From: an uncultured Bacilli bacterium
GTDB taxonomy: Bacteria > Bacillota_I > Bacilli_A > RF39 > UBA660
Reading direction: 5' to 3'
NCBI GenBank assembly: GCA_944332645.1
Contig: CALVKK010000002.1
Location: forward strand, 1-26,559
Length of the DNA stretch: 26,559 nucleotides
Part shown: positions 6,896 through 13,823 of the stretch, piece after piece
How positions within the stretch are numbered: the first letter of the stretch is position 1
Layout of the letters: each line of letters opens with the position of its first letter
Notes under the pieces: model-generated
The model's database searches: none
The model's input: only the letters and a program-made list of their open reading frames with translations
What the model was told of the DNA's origin: nothing
Program-made: the position numbers and the translations under genes

Positions 6896-8134
6896 ATGGA
6901 AAATATATTTGAAAAATACGAATCAGAAGTTAGATCTTATTGTCGAACTTTCCCAAAAGAATTTACGAAATCTAAAGGAGCTATTATTGAAGATATAGAT
7001 GGCAATAAATACATTGATTTTTTCGATGGTGCTGGCGCTTTAAATTACGGACATAATCATGACTATATTAAAGATAAATTAATTGATTATTTAAAAAAAG
7101 ATGGAATTATTCATTCTTTAGATATGTATACAACGCCTAAAAAAGAATTTATTCAATTTTTTGAAGAAAAAGTTCTTATACCACGAAATTTGAATTATAA
7201 AATTCAATTCACGGGACCTACAGGTACAAATGCTGTTGAAGCAGCATTGAAATTAGCTAGAAAAGTAAAAAAAAGAGAAAACATTTTCGCTTTGATGGGG
7301 TGTTTTCACGGAATGACTTTAGGATCTTTAGCTTTAACCAGTGATAAAGACAGTAGAAAAGGAGCAGGGTTACCTTTAACTAATGTTACTCATATCCCAA
7401 CTCCTTATATGTTTGATAATCTTAATATTGTGGAATACTTAGATAAAATTTTGAGCGATGATCATTCTGGCGTCGATAAACCAGCAGCTATAATCATTGA
7501 AACGGTCCAAGCTGAAGGTGGCATATATGTTTTTGATAACAAATTCCTACAAGGCGTTAGAGCCATCTGTGATAAACATGATATTTTATTAATCGTCGAT
7601 GATATTCAAGTTGGATGTGCCAGAACAGGTACTTTCTTCTCATTTGAAAGAGCAGGAATCATTCCTGATATGGTAGTAATGTCAAAATCGATTGGTGGTT
7701 ATGGAATGCCGATGGCTCTTACTTTAATTAGACCAGAATTAGATATTTGGAAACCAGCTGAACATAACGGTACTTTTAGAGGTAATCAATTATCAATGGT
7801 TGCAGCCAAGGCTGGATTAGAAGTTATGTTAAATGAAAAAGTAGAAAAGCAAGTTAAAGACAAAGAAAAAATAGTTAAAAAGTATTTAGAAGAAAATATC
7901 AATCATGATAATGTTGAAATAAGGGGAATTGGCTTAATCTGGGGTATTGATGTCCATAGCGAAGAATTATCAAAGAAGATAGTTAATGAATGCTTTAATA
8001 ATGGCTTAATTTTAGAAAGAGCTGGAAGGGAAAACCGTGTTGTTAAAATTATGCCACCATTAACAATCGATAATGATGTTTTATTAGAAGGATTAGAAAT
8101 TTTGTCAAAAGCTATAAGTAAAATATTAAAATAA
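6896..8134 (+). CDS. ectB: EctB-type diaminobutyrate--2-oxoglutarate aminotransferase
   Basis: A 412-residue class III PLP aminotransferase closely resembling EctB, which makes L-2,4-diaminobutyrate from aspartate semialdehyde with glutamate as amino donor. The N-terminal pattern (EKYESEVRSYCRTFP), the LNYGHN segment, GPTGTNAVEAA from 107, D235 in IVDDIQVGCARTG, and the PLP lysine K264 in SKSIGGYG all fit EctB, as does HNGTFRGN at 290-297. I chose the ATG at 6896, with GGTGA 5 nt upstream, over the GTG at 6887, which is part of that site. No ectA or ectC is nearby, so ectoine synthesis is not indicated. The product may feed another diaminobutyrate-using pathway, or the substrate may differ. 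It is monocistronic and part of the accessory island. Confidence 0.82.
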   Translation: MENIFEKYESEVRSYCRTFPKEFTKSKGAIIEDIDGNKYIDFFDGAGALNYGHNHDYIKDKLIDYLKKDGIIHSLDMYTTPKKEFIQFFEEKVLIPRNLNYKIQFTGPTGTNAVEAALKLARKVKKRENIFALMGCFHGMTLGSLALTSDKDSRKGAGLPLTNVTHIPTPYMFDNLNIVEYLDKILSDDHSGVDKPAAIIIETVQAEGGIYVFDNKFLQGVRAICDKHDILLIVDDIQVGCARTGTFFSFERAGIIPDMVVMSKSIGGYGMPMALTLIRPELDIWKPAEHNGTFRGNQLSMVAAKAGLEVMLNEKVEKQVKDKEKIVKKYLEENINHDNVEIRGIGLIWGIDVHSEELSKKIVNECFNNGLILERAGRENRVVKIMPPLTIDNDVLLEGLEILSKAISKILK

Positions 8135-8154
8135 ATATTAAAATAAATATTAAA
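8123..8154 (+). repeat. 12-bp tandem repeat across the aminotransferase stop codon
   Basis: The unit ATATTAAAATAA is repeated 2.7 times. The first copy holds the last three codons and the TAA stop of the aminotransferase gene, so the next copy repeats Ile-Leu-Lys-stop in frame. It looks like a slippage duplication and leaves back-up stops. Confidence 0.7.
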
Positions 8155-8169
8155 CGTTTATATTCATAG

Positions 8170-8217
8170 AGATATCAAACAAGAGTATAGTAAACCTTAT
8201 TTGATATCTTTTTTTAT
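8170..8217 (+). terminator. Intrinsic terminator of the aminotransferase gene
   Basis: A perfect 10-bp stem, AGATATCAAA (8170-8179) with TTTGATATCT (8200-8209), has a 20-nt loop and is followed by a T-run (8210-8215). Between the two convergent genes the 8135-8268 gap holds only the repeat and two terminators. Confidence 0.75.
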
Positions 8218-8234
8218 TTAAAGTATATGATAAA

Positions 8235-8258
8235 TAAAAAAGCAAATCTTTCGACTTG
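8235..8258 (-). terminator. Intrinsic terminator of the SDR/ATP-grasp pair
   Basis: Minus-strand CAAGTC (8258-8253), a GAAA tetraloop and GATTTG (8248-8243) form a 6-bp stem with one G-U pair. One C and a run of T follow. The stem is short but the tetraloop is stabilising, and the site is 11 nt beyond the stop codon. Confidence 0.6.
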
Positions 8259-8268
8259 ATTTTTAAAA

Positions 8269-9282
8269 TTACAATTTTAAATCCTTAATTAGACTTTCAT
8301 AATATGGTACCAATCCAATTTTATCTGGTGTATGTTCAGGTAATTGCCAAAAATCATAACCAGGATAATCATTGCCCTCAATAATGCCAGGACCGTTTGG
8401 ACCTATAAACACGTCCCACCCAACATATTTAACTTGAGGTATCTCTAAAGCCGCTTGCTTTACTAATTCCATTGCTTCTTTAATATAGGGTATTTTATAT
8501 CCTATTAATTTAACATTAGTATATGGGTGAGTATCATATGTAATTAACTTGGAAGTATGAGCAACATTACAAATTTCCCCTTTTTCAACATCAACAGGAC
8601 AACATAATCCATCATTTTCCATATTATCGACAAATTTACCTTTATTACCTGACTTTGATACTACATATACGATATGAGGGACACCATCAACTACAATAGA
8701 AACTATTCTTAATGAATTAATTGATAAAGGGTATAATTTATTTAAAGCTTCATGCTGAACTATTAATTCTTCGATGATTCCAAAATTTTTTTCTTTATTA
8801 GTTATATATTTAAACATCTCTTTTAAATCTTTATAATCTTTTTTATATAATTTCTCTATTCCTTTCCCACTTTCACCAACATTGGGTTTAGCAAATATAA
8901 TATCTTTATTTTTCATAAATTTTTGAAATTGATCAAAAGTAACATCTTCTAAATCTAAATAATCTCTATTCAAATATTTCTTATATATTTTATTAAACTC
9001 ATTTTTATTGTTAAAAATATGTGAATAATTTTGATCGTTACAATATAATATTAATTTTTTATTTTTAAATCTCGTAATATAAGTTTTTCGCTGCTTATGA
9101 TTCATGTTATAAAAAGCAAAAATATTATAGTCATAATAACCTGCACCATATCTTATCATACAATTCATCATATCAAAAAAGATACCTATTTTAGACTTCT
9201 TAGTTTTTACATGAACATCATCGATAACTTTAAACATCTTTTTAAAGCGCATTCCACTTAATACCTTTAAATAATATTTCAT
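8269..9282 (-). CDS. ATP-grasp protein, sugar-transfer-associated type
   Basis: A 337-residue protein that looks like the sugar-transfer-associated ATP-grasp family (Pfam ATPgrasp_ST). ATP-grasp enzymes ligate a carboxylate to an amine or thiol through an acyl phosphate. The visible motifs are AKPNVGESGKG (131-141, nucleotide-binding loop with K132), an acidic pair at 171-172, NSLRIVS from 189, GWDVFIG from 288, and the metal-ligand motif EGND (302-305). I see no signal peptide or membrane segment. The start is the ATG at 9282, 5 nt after GGTGA. That ribosome binding site is the end of the SDR gene, leaving 1 nt between the genes. The substrate is unknown. Members are often found with polysaccharide or cell-envelope genes, but none lie here. 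Confidence 0.72.
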   Translation of the reverse strand: MKYYLKVLSGMRFKKMFKVIDDVHVKTKKSKIGIFFDMMNCMIRYGAGYYDYNIFAFYNMNHKQRKTYITRFKNKKLILYCNDQNYSHIFNNKNEFNKIYKKYLNRDYLDLEDVTFDQFQKFMKNKDIIFAKPNVGESGKGIEKLYKKDYKDLKEMFKYITNKEKNFGIIEELIVQHEALNKLYPLSINSLRIVSIVVDGVPHIVYVVSKSGNKGKFVDNMENDGLCCPVDVEKGEICNVAHTSKLITYDTHPYTNVKLIGYKIPYIKEAMELVKQAALEIPQVKYVGWDVFIGPNGPGIIEGNDYPGYDFWQLPEHTPDKIGLVPYYESLIKDLKL

Positions 9283-9283
9283 T

Positions 9284-10036
9284 CTAATCACCTTTTTTTT
9301 CTTGTATTTTGTAACTTACTTTTAATTTTAATTTCATAGGTAATATTTTTGCTAAATAAATTCCCATTTTTGTCTTGACACTTGGTATAATTATGGGTTT
9401 ATTATTCAACATTTGTTTAATAGCATATTTGCAGACAAAATTACTAGTTAAACTTGGTAAATTAAATTTAACTTTTGCCACTTTATTAAATTCCGTATCA
9501 ACTGGTCCCGGACATAAAGCACCTACATAAACATTAGAGTTATCTTTTTGTAGTTCTTCATTAATTGCTAAAGTTAAATGCAATACATAAGCTTTAGTAG
9601 CATAATAAGTACTCATTAATGGTCCTGGTAAAAAAGCGGCTGCTGAAGCGACATTTAATATATAACCATGATCATATTTCTTAAAATCTTTTAAAAATAA
9701 TTTAGTTAAAATATGAACAGCTTTAATATTTAAATCAACCATATCTAATTCAGTATCTAATTTTGTCTCATCAAATTTTCCAAACAAACCAAAACCAGCA
9801 TTGTTGATCAAAATATCTATTTTTTCCTTTTTTACCTTTTCATATAATAACATACAATTATAAGTACTAGATATATCTAATTCAATTATTTTAACATTAG
9901 TTTTTAATTGTTTAGCTAATGTTTCCATTTTTTTCTTTCTTCTTGCCACTAATATTAAATCATAACCTTTATCGCTTAGAATTTTAGCAAATGTCGCACC
10001 TAGTCCACTAGATGCACCTGTTATTAATGCTTTCAT
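9284..10036 (-). CDS. Short-chain dehydrogenase/reductase, substrate unknown
   Basis: A classical SDR of 250 residues. TGASSGLG (6-13) is the cofactor loop, ARR after strand 2 (31-33) suggests NADPH, NNAG is at 78-81, and the catalytic residues are S131, Y144 and K148 in the YYATK segment. PGPVDTEF (176-183) is also typical. It belongs to the broad DltE/YqjQ-like group, whose substrates cannot be predicted from sequence. The C-terminal third is basic with a hydrophobic stretch (MGIYLAKILPMKLKLKVSY). The gene has its own promoter and is transcribed together with the ATP-grasp gene, whose start follows its stop by 1 nt. Confidence 0.88.
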   Translation of the reverse strand: MKALITGASSGLGATFAKILSDKGYDLILVARRKKKMETLAKQLKTNVKIIELDISSTYNCMLLYEKVKKEKIDILINNAGFGLFGKFDETKLDTELDMVDLNIKAVHILTKLFLKDFKKYDHGYILNVASAAAFLPGPLMSTYYATKAYVLHLTLAINEELQKDNSNVYVGALCPGPVDTEFNKVAKVKFNLPSLTSNFVCKYAIKQMLNNKPIIIPSVKTKMGIYLAKILPMKLKLKVSYKIQEKKGD

Positions 10037-10057
10037 ATGACCACCCTACTATGTATC

Positions 10058-10086
10058 ATTATACTAAACTATTTCATTAAGTTCAA
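10058..10086 (-). promoter_or_regulatory. Promoter of the SDR/ATP-grasp pair
   Basis: Minus-strand TTGAAC (10086-10081), a spacer of exactly 17 nt and TATAAT (10063-10058). The ATG at 10036 is preceded by AGGGTGG. The -35 box shares its bases with the weak -35 of the divergent promoter for the 147-residue protein. Confidence 0.72.
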
Positions 10087-10111
10087 TATTTTTATAAAAA
10101 TATGGTAAAAT
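10082..10111 (+). promoter_or_regulatory. Promoter of the 147-residue protein gene, extended -10
   Basis: A weak -35 (TTCAAT, 10082-10087), an 18-nt spacer and TAAAAT (10106-10111) with an extended -10 (TGGTAAAAT). Six bases later comes GGTGATAAT and the ATG, giving a predicted leader of about 9 nt. Confidence 0.5.
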
Positions 10112-10126
10112 AAAATAGGTGATAAT

Positions 10127-10570
10127 ATGAAAGAAGAAATTTTATTAAAAAATCCTAATTTTGAAGATGAATTTAGAGAATTGGTTAGTTTAGATGGTAT
10201 GAGATATTTTTACCATGTTACTAATCAAGATGCAGATAAAATATGTAATGAAGGATTATATTTAGTCGAAAATAGATTAGACTCTACAACTATTGAAATT
10301 CCACAGGAATTTATTGATGATCCAATTAATTATTGTTTACAAGAGAATGGTGAAAATTATAGAAAAAATCCTAATATTATTTTATTAGGAATACCTGAGG
10401 AAGATGTAAAATATGCAGTGGTTAAAAATTATAATAAACCAAAAGGCTGGAATCAAGATGAACTACCTTTATATGTCATTCCTACTAATTATATTATTGG
10501 TTATATTGATACTAATTTTAATATTATAACCAATGAACAATATGATTTTTTAAATGAACATTATTTATAA
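10127..10570 (+). CDS. Unknown protein with possible ADP-ribosyltransferase-like pattern
   Basis: A 147-residue acidic protein, soluble by sequence, with no signal peptide or membrane segment. I do not recognise a named family. Two segments recall the ADP-ribosyltransferase fold. FYHVTNQDADKICNEGL (28-44) resembles the first-strand pattern in which a His (H30) contacts NAD, followed by a helix and a Gly. ELPLYVIPTNYIIGYID (112-128) resembles the final strand pattern with an acidic residue (E112) before an I-P-x-x-Y-I strand. This comparison is by eye and may be wrong. The gene is monocistronic between divergent and convergent neighbours, with a GGTGA ribosome binding site and its own promoter and terminator. 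No antitoxin-like partner is adjacent. That it is a real gene is well supported. Confidence 0.75.
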   Translation: MKEEILLKNPNFEDEFRELVSLDGMRYFYHVTNQDADKICNEGLYLVENRLDSTTIEIPQEFIDDPINYCLQENGENYRKNPNIILLGIPEEDVKYAVVKNYNKPKGWNQDELPLYVIPTNYIIGYIDTNFNIITNEQYDFLNEHYL

Positions 10571-10591
10571 CTTCAATTTTGAAGTTTTTTT
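10569..10591 (+). terminator. Intrinsic terminator of the 147-residue protein gene
   Basis: AACTTCA (10569-10575) pairs with TGAAGTT (10580-10586) around ATTT, with five more T following. The stem starts at the last two bases of the TAA stop codon. Confidence 0.75.
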
Positions 10592-10598
10592 GTTGGGC

Positions 10599-10623
10599 AA
10601 AAAAAGATACCTTATTTGGCATC
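10599..10623 (-). terminator. Terminator of the S10-spc-alpha operon after rplQ
   Basis: Minus-strand GATGCC (10623-10618) pairs with GGTATC (10611-10606, one G-U) around AAATAA, followed by seven T. The loop contains the rplQ TAA stop codon, so the 5' arm is coding sequence. Confidence 0.75.
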
Positions 10624-10968
10624 TTCCTCAACTAATTCTAAAATTACCATCAAAGCGTCATCACCACGACGTTCATTTAATTTAAGTATTCTAGTATATC
10701 CTCCATTACGCTTTTCATAGCGAGGCACTAAAACATCAAAAACTTTTTTTACTGCCACTTCGTCGTTGTTTAAAAAAGCTAATGCTTGTCTACGTGATAC
10801 TAAAGTATTCTTTTTACCATAAGAAATCATTTTGTCAACAAATTTACGAACTTCTTTAGCTCTTGTTTCAGTTGTTGTAATCTTCTCATTTATAATCAAT
10901 TCTTTAGTCAAATTAGCTAACATACTTCTTCTATGTTTTGAATCGCGTCCTAATTTTCTATAAGCCAT
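10612..10968 (-). CDS. rplQ: 50S ribosomal protein L17
   Basis: L17 (118 residues) binds 23S rRNA near the exit tunnel. The N-terminus MAYRKLGRDSKHRRSMLANL and the internal NGGYTRILKL block are diagnostic. It follows rpoA by 10 nt and is the last gene of the long operon, closed by a terminator that starts inside its final codons. In typical Firmicutes ecfA1 comes next; here an accessory island intervenes. Confidence 0.97.
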   Translation of the reverse strand: MAYRKLGRDSKHRRSMLANLTKELIINEKITTTETRAKEVRKFVDKMISYGKKNTLVSRRQALAFLNNDEVAVKKVFDVLVPRYEKRNGGYTRILKLNERRGDDALMVILELVEEDAK

Positions 10969-10978
10969 AAATTACCTC

Positions 10979-11929
10979 CTAGTCTTCTTCACGGAATCTA
11001 AGTCCCATTCCCTTAATTTTGTCAATAACTTCTTTCAGTGATTTTTTACCCAAATTACGGATTTTCATCATTTCTAGTTCTGAACGAGCGGTTAAATCAC
11101 CTAAAGTATTAATATTAGCTCGTTTTAAACAATTAAATGCTCTTACTGAAAAATCTAAATCCTCAATCGGCGTTTCTAGCTTTTTAAGCTTACTATCTTC
11201 TTGTTTTGCCGTCATAATACCAGTCATATCAGCAATATCACTTAGATCTAACAAAACATTAAAATGTTCAATTAAAATTTTAGAACCCAAAGCAATAGCT
11301 TCTTCTGGTCTTAATGAACCATTAGTGTAAACATTCAAAATCAACTTGTCATAGTTAGCGTCTTGACCAACACGAGCGTTATCTACCTCATAACTTATTC
11401 TCTCGATTGGAGAATATAAAGCATCAATTGGAATATAACCGATTTTATTGTTTTCAATATATTTTTTATTCTCATTACCTGGAACATATCCACGACCATT
11501 GCTAACAATCAATTCCATATCTATTTTGCCACCTTTAGCCAAAGTTGCAATTATTTGATCTTTATTGATGATTTCAACATCGGAATCAGTTTCAATATCC
11601 CCAGCTTTTACTTCTCCTTCTTTGTCAGCATATAAATGTAATACTTTATCTTCTTCTGAATTGTTTTTTAAAACGACATTTTTTAAATTCAAAATAATTG
11701 AAGTTACATCTTCAACAACCCCATCGATTGTTTGAAATTCATGCATTACCCCATCGATTTTAACAGCGACGATTGCACTTCCAGGCATGCTAGATAACAT
11801 TACTCTTCTTAAAGCGTTTCCTAAAGTTGTTCCAAATCCTCTTTCAAGTGGTTCAAGTTCAAATTTTCCGTAATTATTATTTTCAACATATTCTGTTATT
11901 TTATATGTTGGTTTTTCAAATCTTAGCAT
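10979..11929 (-). CDS. rpoA: DNA-directed RNA polymerase subunit alpha
   Basis: The 316-residue alpha subunit dimerises to start RNA polymerase assembly. The N-terminal domain carries GTTLGNALRR (33-42) and the dimerisation and beta/beta' contact regions. After an acidic linker, the C-terminal domain holds helix-hairpin-helix residues with NLGKKSL (292-298), which contacts UP-element DNA and activators. Full length for the family. It lies 19 nt after rpsK and 10 nt before rplQ, the standard alpha-operon order. Confidence 0.98.
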   Translation of the reverse strand: MLRFEKPTYKITEYVENNNYGKFELEPLERGFGTTLGNALRRVMLSSMPGSAIVAVKIDGVMHEFQTIDGVVEDVTSIILNLKNVVLKNNSEEDKVLHLYADKEGEVKAGDIETDSDVEIINKDQIIATLAKGGKIDMELIVSNGRGYVPGNENKKYIENNKIGYIPIDALYSPIERISYEVDNARVGQDANYDKLILNVYTNGSLRPEEAIALGSKILIEHFNVLLDLSDIADMTGIMTAKQEDSKLKKLETPIEDLDFSVRAFNCLKRANINTLGDLTARSELEMMKIRNLGKKSLKEVIDKIKGMGLRFREED

Positions 11930-11948
11930 CTACAAATCCTCCTTTTAA

Positions 11949-12332
11949 TTATCCTCTTGGACGTTTTGGTGGACGGCATCCGTTGTGTGGAATTGGTGTT
12001 ACATCAGAAATAGAAGTGATTTCTAATCCTGCAGTTTGCAACGAACGAATTGCTGTTTCTCTACCTGAACCCAATCCTTTAACATAAACTTCTACTTTTT
12101 TCATTCCCATTTCACAAGCTGCGCGACCAGCTGCTTCAGCTGACATACCAGCAGCAAAAGGGGTTGATTTTTTGCTTCCTTTAAAGCCTAATGTCCCAGC
12201 CGAAGCCCAACTAATGACATTACCCGCCATATCACTTATTGAGACGATTGTATTATTAAAAGTTGAATGAATATATGCTTTCCCCTCAGGGATATTCTTT
12301 TTAACTTTTCTCTTTCTTGCCTTATAAGCCAT
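11949..12332 (-). CDS. rpsK: 30S ribosomal protein S11
   Basis: S11 (127 residues) sits on the platform of the small subunit and contacts mRNA near the E site. STFNNTIVSISD, GFKGSKKSTPFAA and the C-terminal HNGCRPPKRPRG are family hallmarks. Twenty nt separate it from rpsM, with an AAGGAGG-type ribosome binding site. Confidence 0.98.
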   Translation of the reverse strand: MAYKARKRKVKKNIPEGKAYIHSTFNNTIVSISDMAGNVISWASAGTLGFKGSKKSTPFAAGMSAEAAGRAACEMGMKKVEVYVKGLGSGRETAIRSLQTAGLEITSISDVTPIPHNGCRPPKRPRG

Positions 12333-12352
12333 AATTTAACCTCCTTTTAAAG

Positions 12353-12718
12353 TTATTTTTTCTTATTAGCAACAACTTTTCCTCTACCTTTACGAGTACG
12401 AGCGTTTCTATTTGTTCTTTGTCCTCTTACTGGTAAACCTTTTTTATGACGAGTCCCTTGATAACTATTAATTTCCATTTTAGTTTTAATATTCATACTT
12501 ACTTCACGTCTTAAATCACCTTCAGTAGTATATTTATTAACCTCGTCACGAATTTTTGCCAATTCATCAGTAGTCAAATCACCTGCTCTTTTATCAATAT
12601 CACCATTAGCGTCCTTTAAAATTTGGTTTGATAAATTTCTACCAATTCCATAAATATAAGTCAATGCAATTTCAATTCTTTTATCATTTGGTATATCTAC
12701 ACCCTTAATACGTGCCAT
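12353..12718 (-). CDS. rpsM: 30S ribosomal protein S13
   Basis: S13 (121 residues) lies in the small-subunit head and forms bridges with the large subunit and contacts P-site tRNA. The start ARIKGVDIPNDKRIEIALTY, the YGIG helix-two-turn-helix and the basic tail after RGQRTNRNARTRKG are typical. It has an AGGAGG site and follows rpmJ. Confidence 0.98.
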   Translation of the reverse strand: MARIKGVDIPNDKRIEIALTYIYGIGRNLSNQILKDANGDIDKRAGDLTTDELAKIRDEVNKYTTEGDLRREVSMNIKTKMEINSYQGTRHKKGLPVRGQRTNRNARTRKGRGKVVANKKK

Positions 12719-12732
12719 ATAAACACCTCCTA

Positions 12733-12846
12733 TTAACCTTGTCTTTGTTTATGTTTAGGGTTTGTGCATATTACATATACTTTACCCTTACGTCTGATAA
12801 TTTTACACTTATCACAAATTCTTTTAACTGATGGTTTTATTTTCAT
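12733..12846 (-). CDS. rpmJ: 50S ribosomal protein L36, zinc form
   Basis: A 37-residue protein beginning MKIKPSVKRICDKCKIIRRK. Four zinc ligands are present: C11, C14, C27 and H32, so this is the zinc-binding (C+) form. The ribosome binding site AGGAGG lies 7 nt upstream of the ATG. It sits between infA and rpsM, its usual place in the spc/alpha region. Confidence 0.95.
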   Translation of the reverse strand: MKIKPSVKRICDKCKIIRRKGKVYVICTNPKHKQRQG

Positions 12847-12860
12847 AATATTTCCTCCTA

Positions 12861-13076
12861 CTATTTTCGGTAAGTTATTCGCCCGCGTGTTAAATCATAT
12901 GGTGAAAGTTCAACAACTACTGTATCACCTGTTAAAATGCGAATTTTATTCATTCGGATTTTACCAGAAACGCGAGCGATTACAGTTAGTTTGTTTTCTA
13001 ATTCTATTCTATATTCGTTGCGAGGTAAAACATCAATTACTTTACCTTCAACTTCTATAACATCATTATTAGCCAT
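12861..13076 (-). CDS. infA: Translation initiation factor IF-1
   Basis: IF-1 (71 residues) is a single OB-fold domain that blocks the A site during initiation. It shows IEVEGKVIDVLPRNEYRIEL, GKIRMNKIRILTGD and the C-terminal SPYDLTRGRITYRK. It starts 4 nt after map ends, with the ribosome binding site inside the map coding sequence. Confidence 0.97.
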   Translation of the reverse strand: MANNDVIEVEGKVIDVLPRNEYRIELENKLTVIARVSGKIRMNKIRILTGDTVVVELSPYDLTRGRITYRK

Positions 13077-13080
13077 TTTA

Positions 13081-13821
13081 TCACCTCTTTGTCAAAATTT
13101 CATACCCGTCCTTAGTTACTAAAACAGTATGCTCAAAATGGGCAGATGGACTGTTATCAGCCGTAACAATCGTCCAATCATCATCCAATAAATAAATGTT
13201 AGATGTTTTTAAATTAAGCATTGGTTCTACTGCAATAGTCATTCCACTTCTTAAAATCATACCCTTATTTTTGTTGCCGTAATTTGGAACATCAGGCGTT
13301 TCATGAAGATGTTTACCAACTCCATGACCAACCAGTTCTTTAACTACTCCTAGTTTATGCTTCAATGCATACTGCTCGATAGCAAAACTAACGTCACCAA
13401 TACGATTGCCAGGTTTAATTGCACTTAAACCTTCAAATAAAGCTTTTTCGGTATGTTCTAATAGATATTTCTTATCTTCATCAATAGTTCCTACTGGATA
13501 AGTCCAGGCCGAATCACCATGATACCCTTCATAACAAGCGCCAATATCGATAGAAATTATGTCGCCATCCTTCAATATTCGATTACTTGGAAGACCATGA
13601 ACAACTTCCTCATTAATTGAAGTACAAATCGATGCTGGAAAACCATCATAATTTAAAAATGAAGGAATAGCTCCTTGACTTAAAATAAAGTCATAAGCCA
13701 ATTTATCTAACTCCTTAGTCGTGATGCCAGGTTTGATAAATTCTTTTAAATAAATATGAGTATCGCCAACAATCTTTCCAGCAACACGCATAATCTCGAT
13801 TTCTTCGTATGATTTAATCAT
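13081..13821 (-). CDS. map: Methionine aminopeptidase, type I
   Basis: Removes the N-terminal methionine from new proteins. The 246-residue chain has all expected residues: H75, metal ligands D92 (IDIGA), D103 (HGDSAWT), H166 (GHGVGKHLHE), E199 (AVEPM) and E230 (FEHTVLV), plus H173. It has no N-terminal zinc-finger extension, so it is the short bacterial class. It follows adk with a 2-nt gap. The secY-adk-map-infA order is standard in Firmicutes. Confidence 0.97.
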   Translation of the reverse strand: MIKSYEEIEIMRVAGKIVGDTHIYLKEFIKPGITTKELDKLAYDFILSQGAIPSFLNYDGFPASICTSINEEVVHGLPSNRILKDGDIISIDIGACYEGYHGDSAWTYPVGTIDEDKKYLLEHTEKALFEGLSAIKPGNRIGDVSFAIEQYALKHKLGVVKELVGHGVGKHLHETPDVPNYGNKNKGMILRSGMTIAVEPMLNLKTSNIYLLDDDWTIVTADNSPSAHFEHTVLVTKDGYEILTKR

Positions 13822-13823
13822 GA

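Noticed and set aside
6896..8134. Ectoine biosynthesis locus
   Set aside because: Only the EctB-type enzyme is present. No EctA acetyltransferase or EctC synthase is encoded nearby.
10127..10570. Toxin-antitoxin pair
   Set aside because: There is no adjacent small partner gene; neighbours are divergent or convergent with separate signals.
6815..10623. Mobile element carrying the four-gene island
   Set aside because: I saw no transposase, integrase, terminal inverted repeats or direct repeats at the borders.
11019..11330. Plus-strand reading frames inside rpoA, rpsE, rplO, rplD and other ribosomal genes
   Set aside because: They are antisense shadows of strongly conserved genes, with no ribosome binding sites and biased composition.
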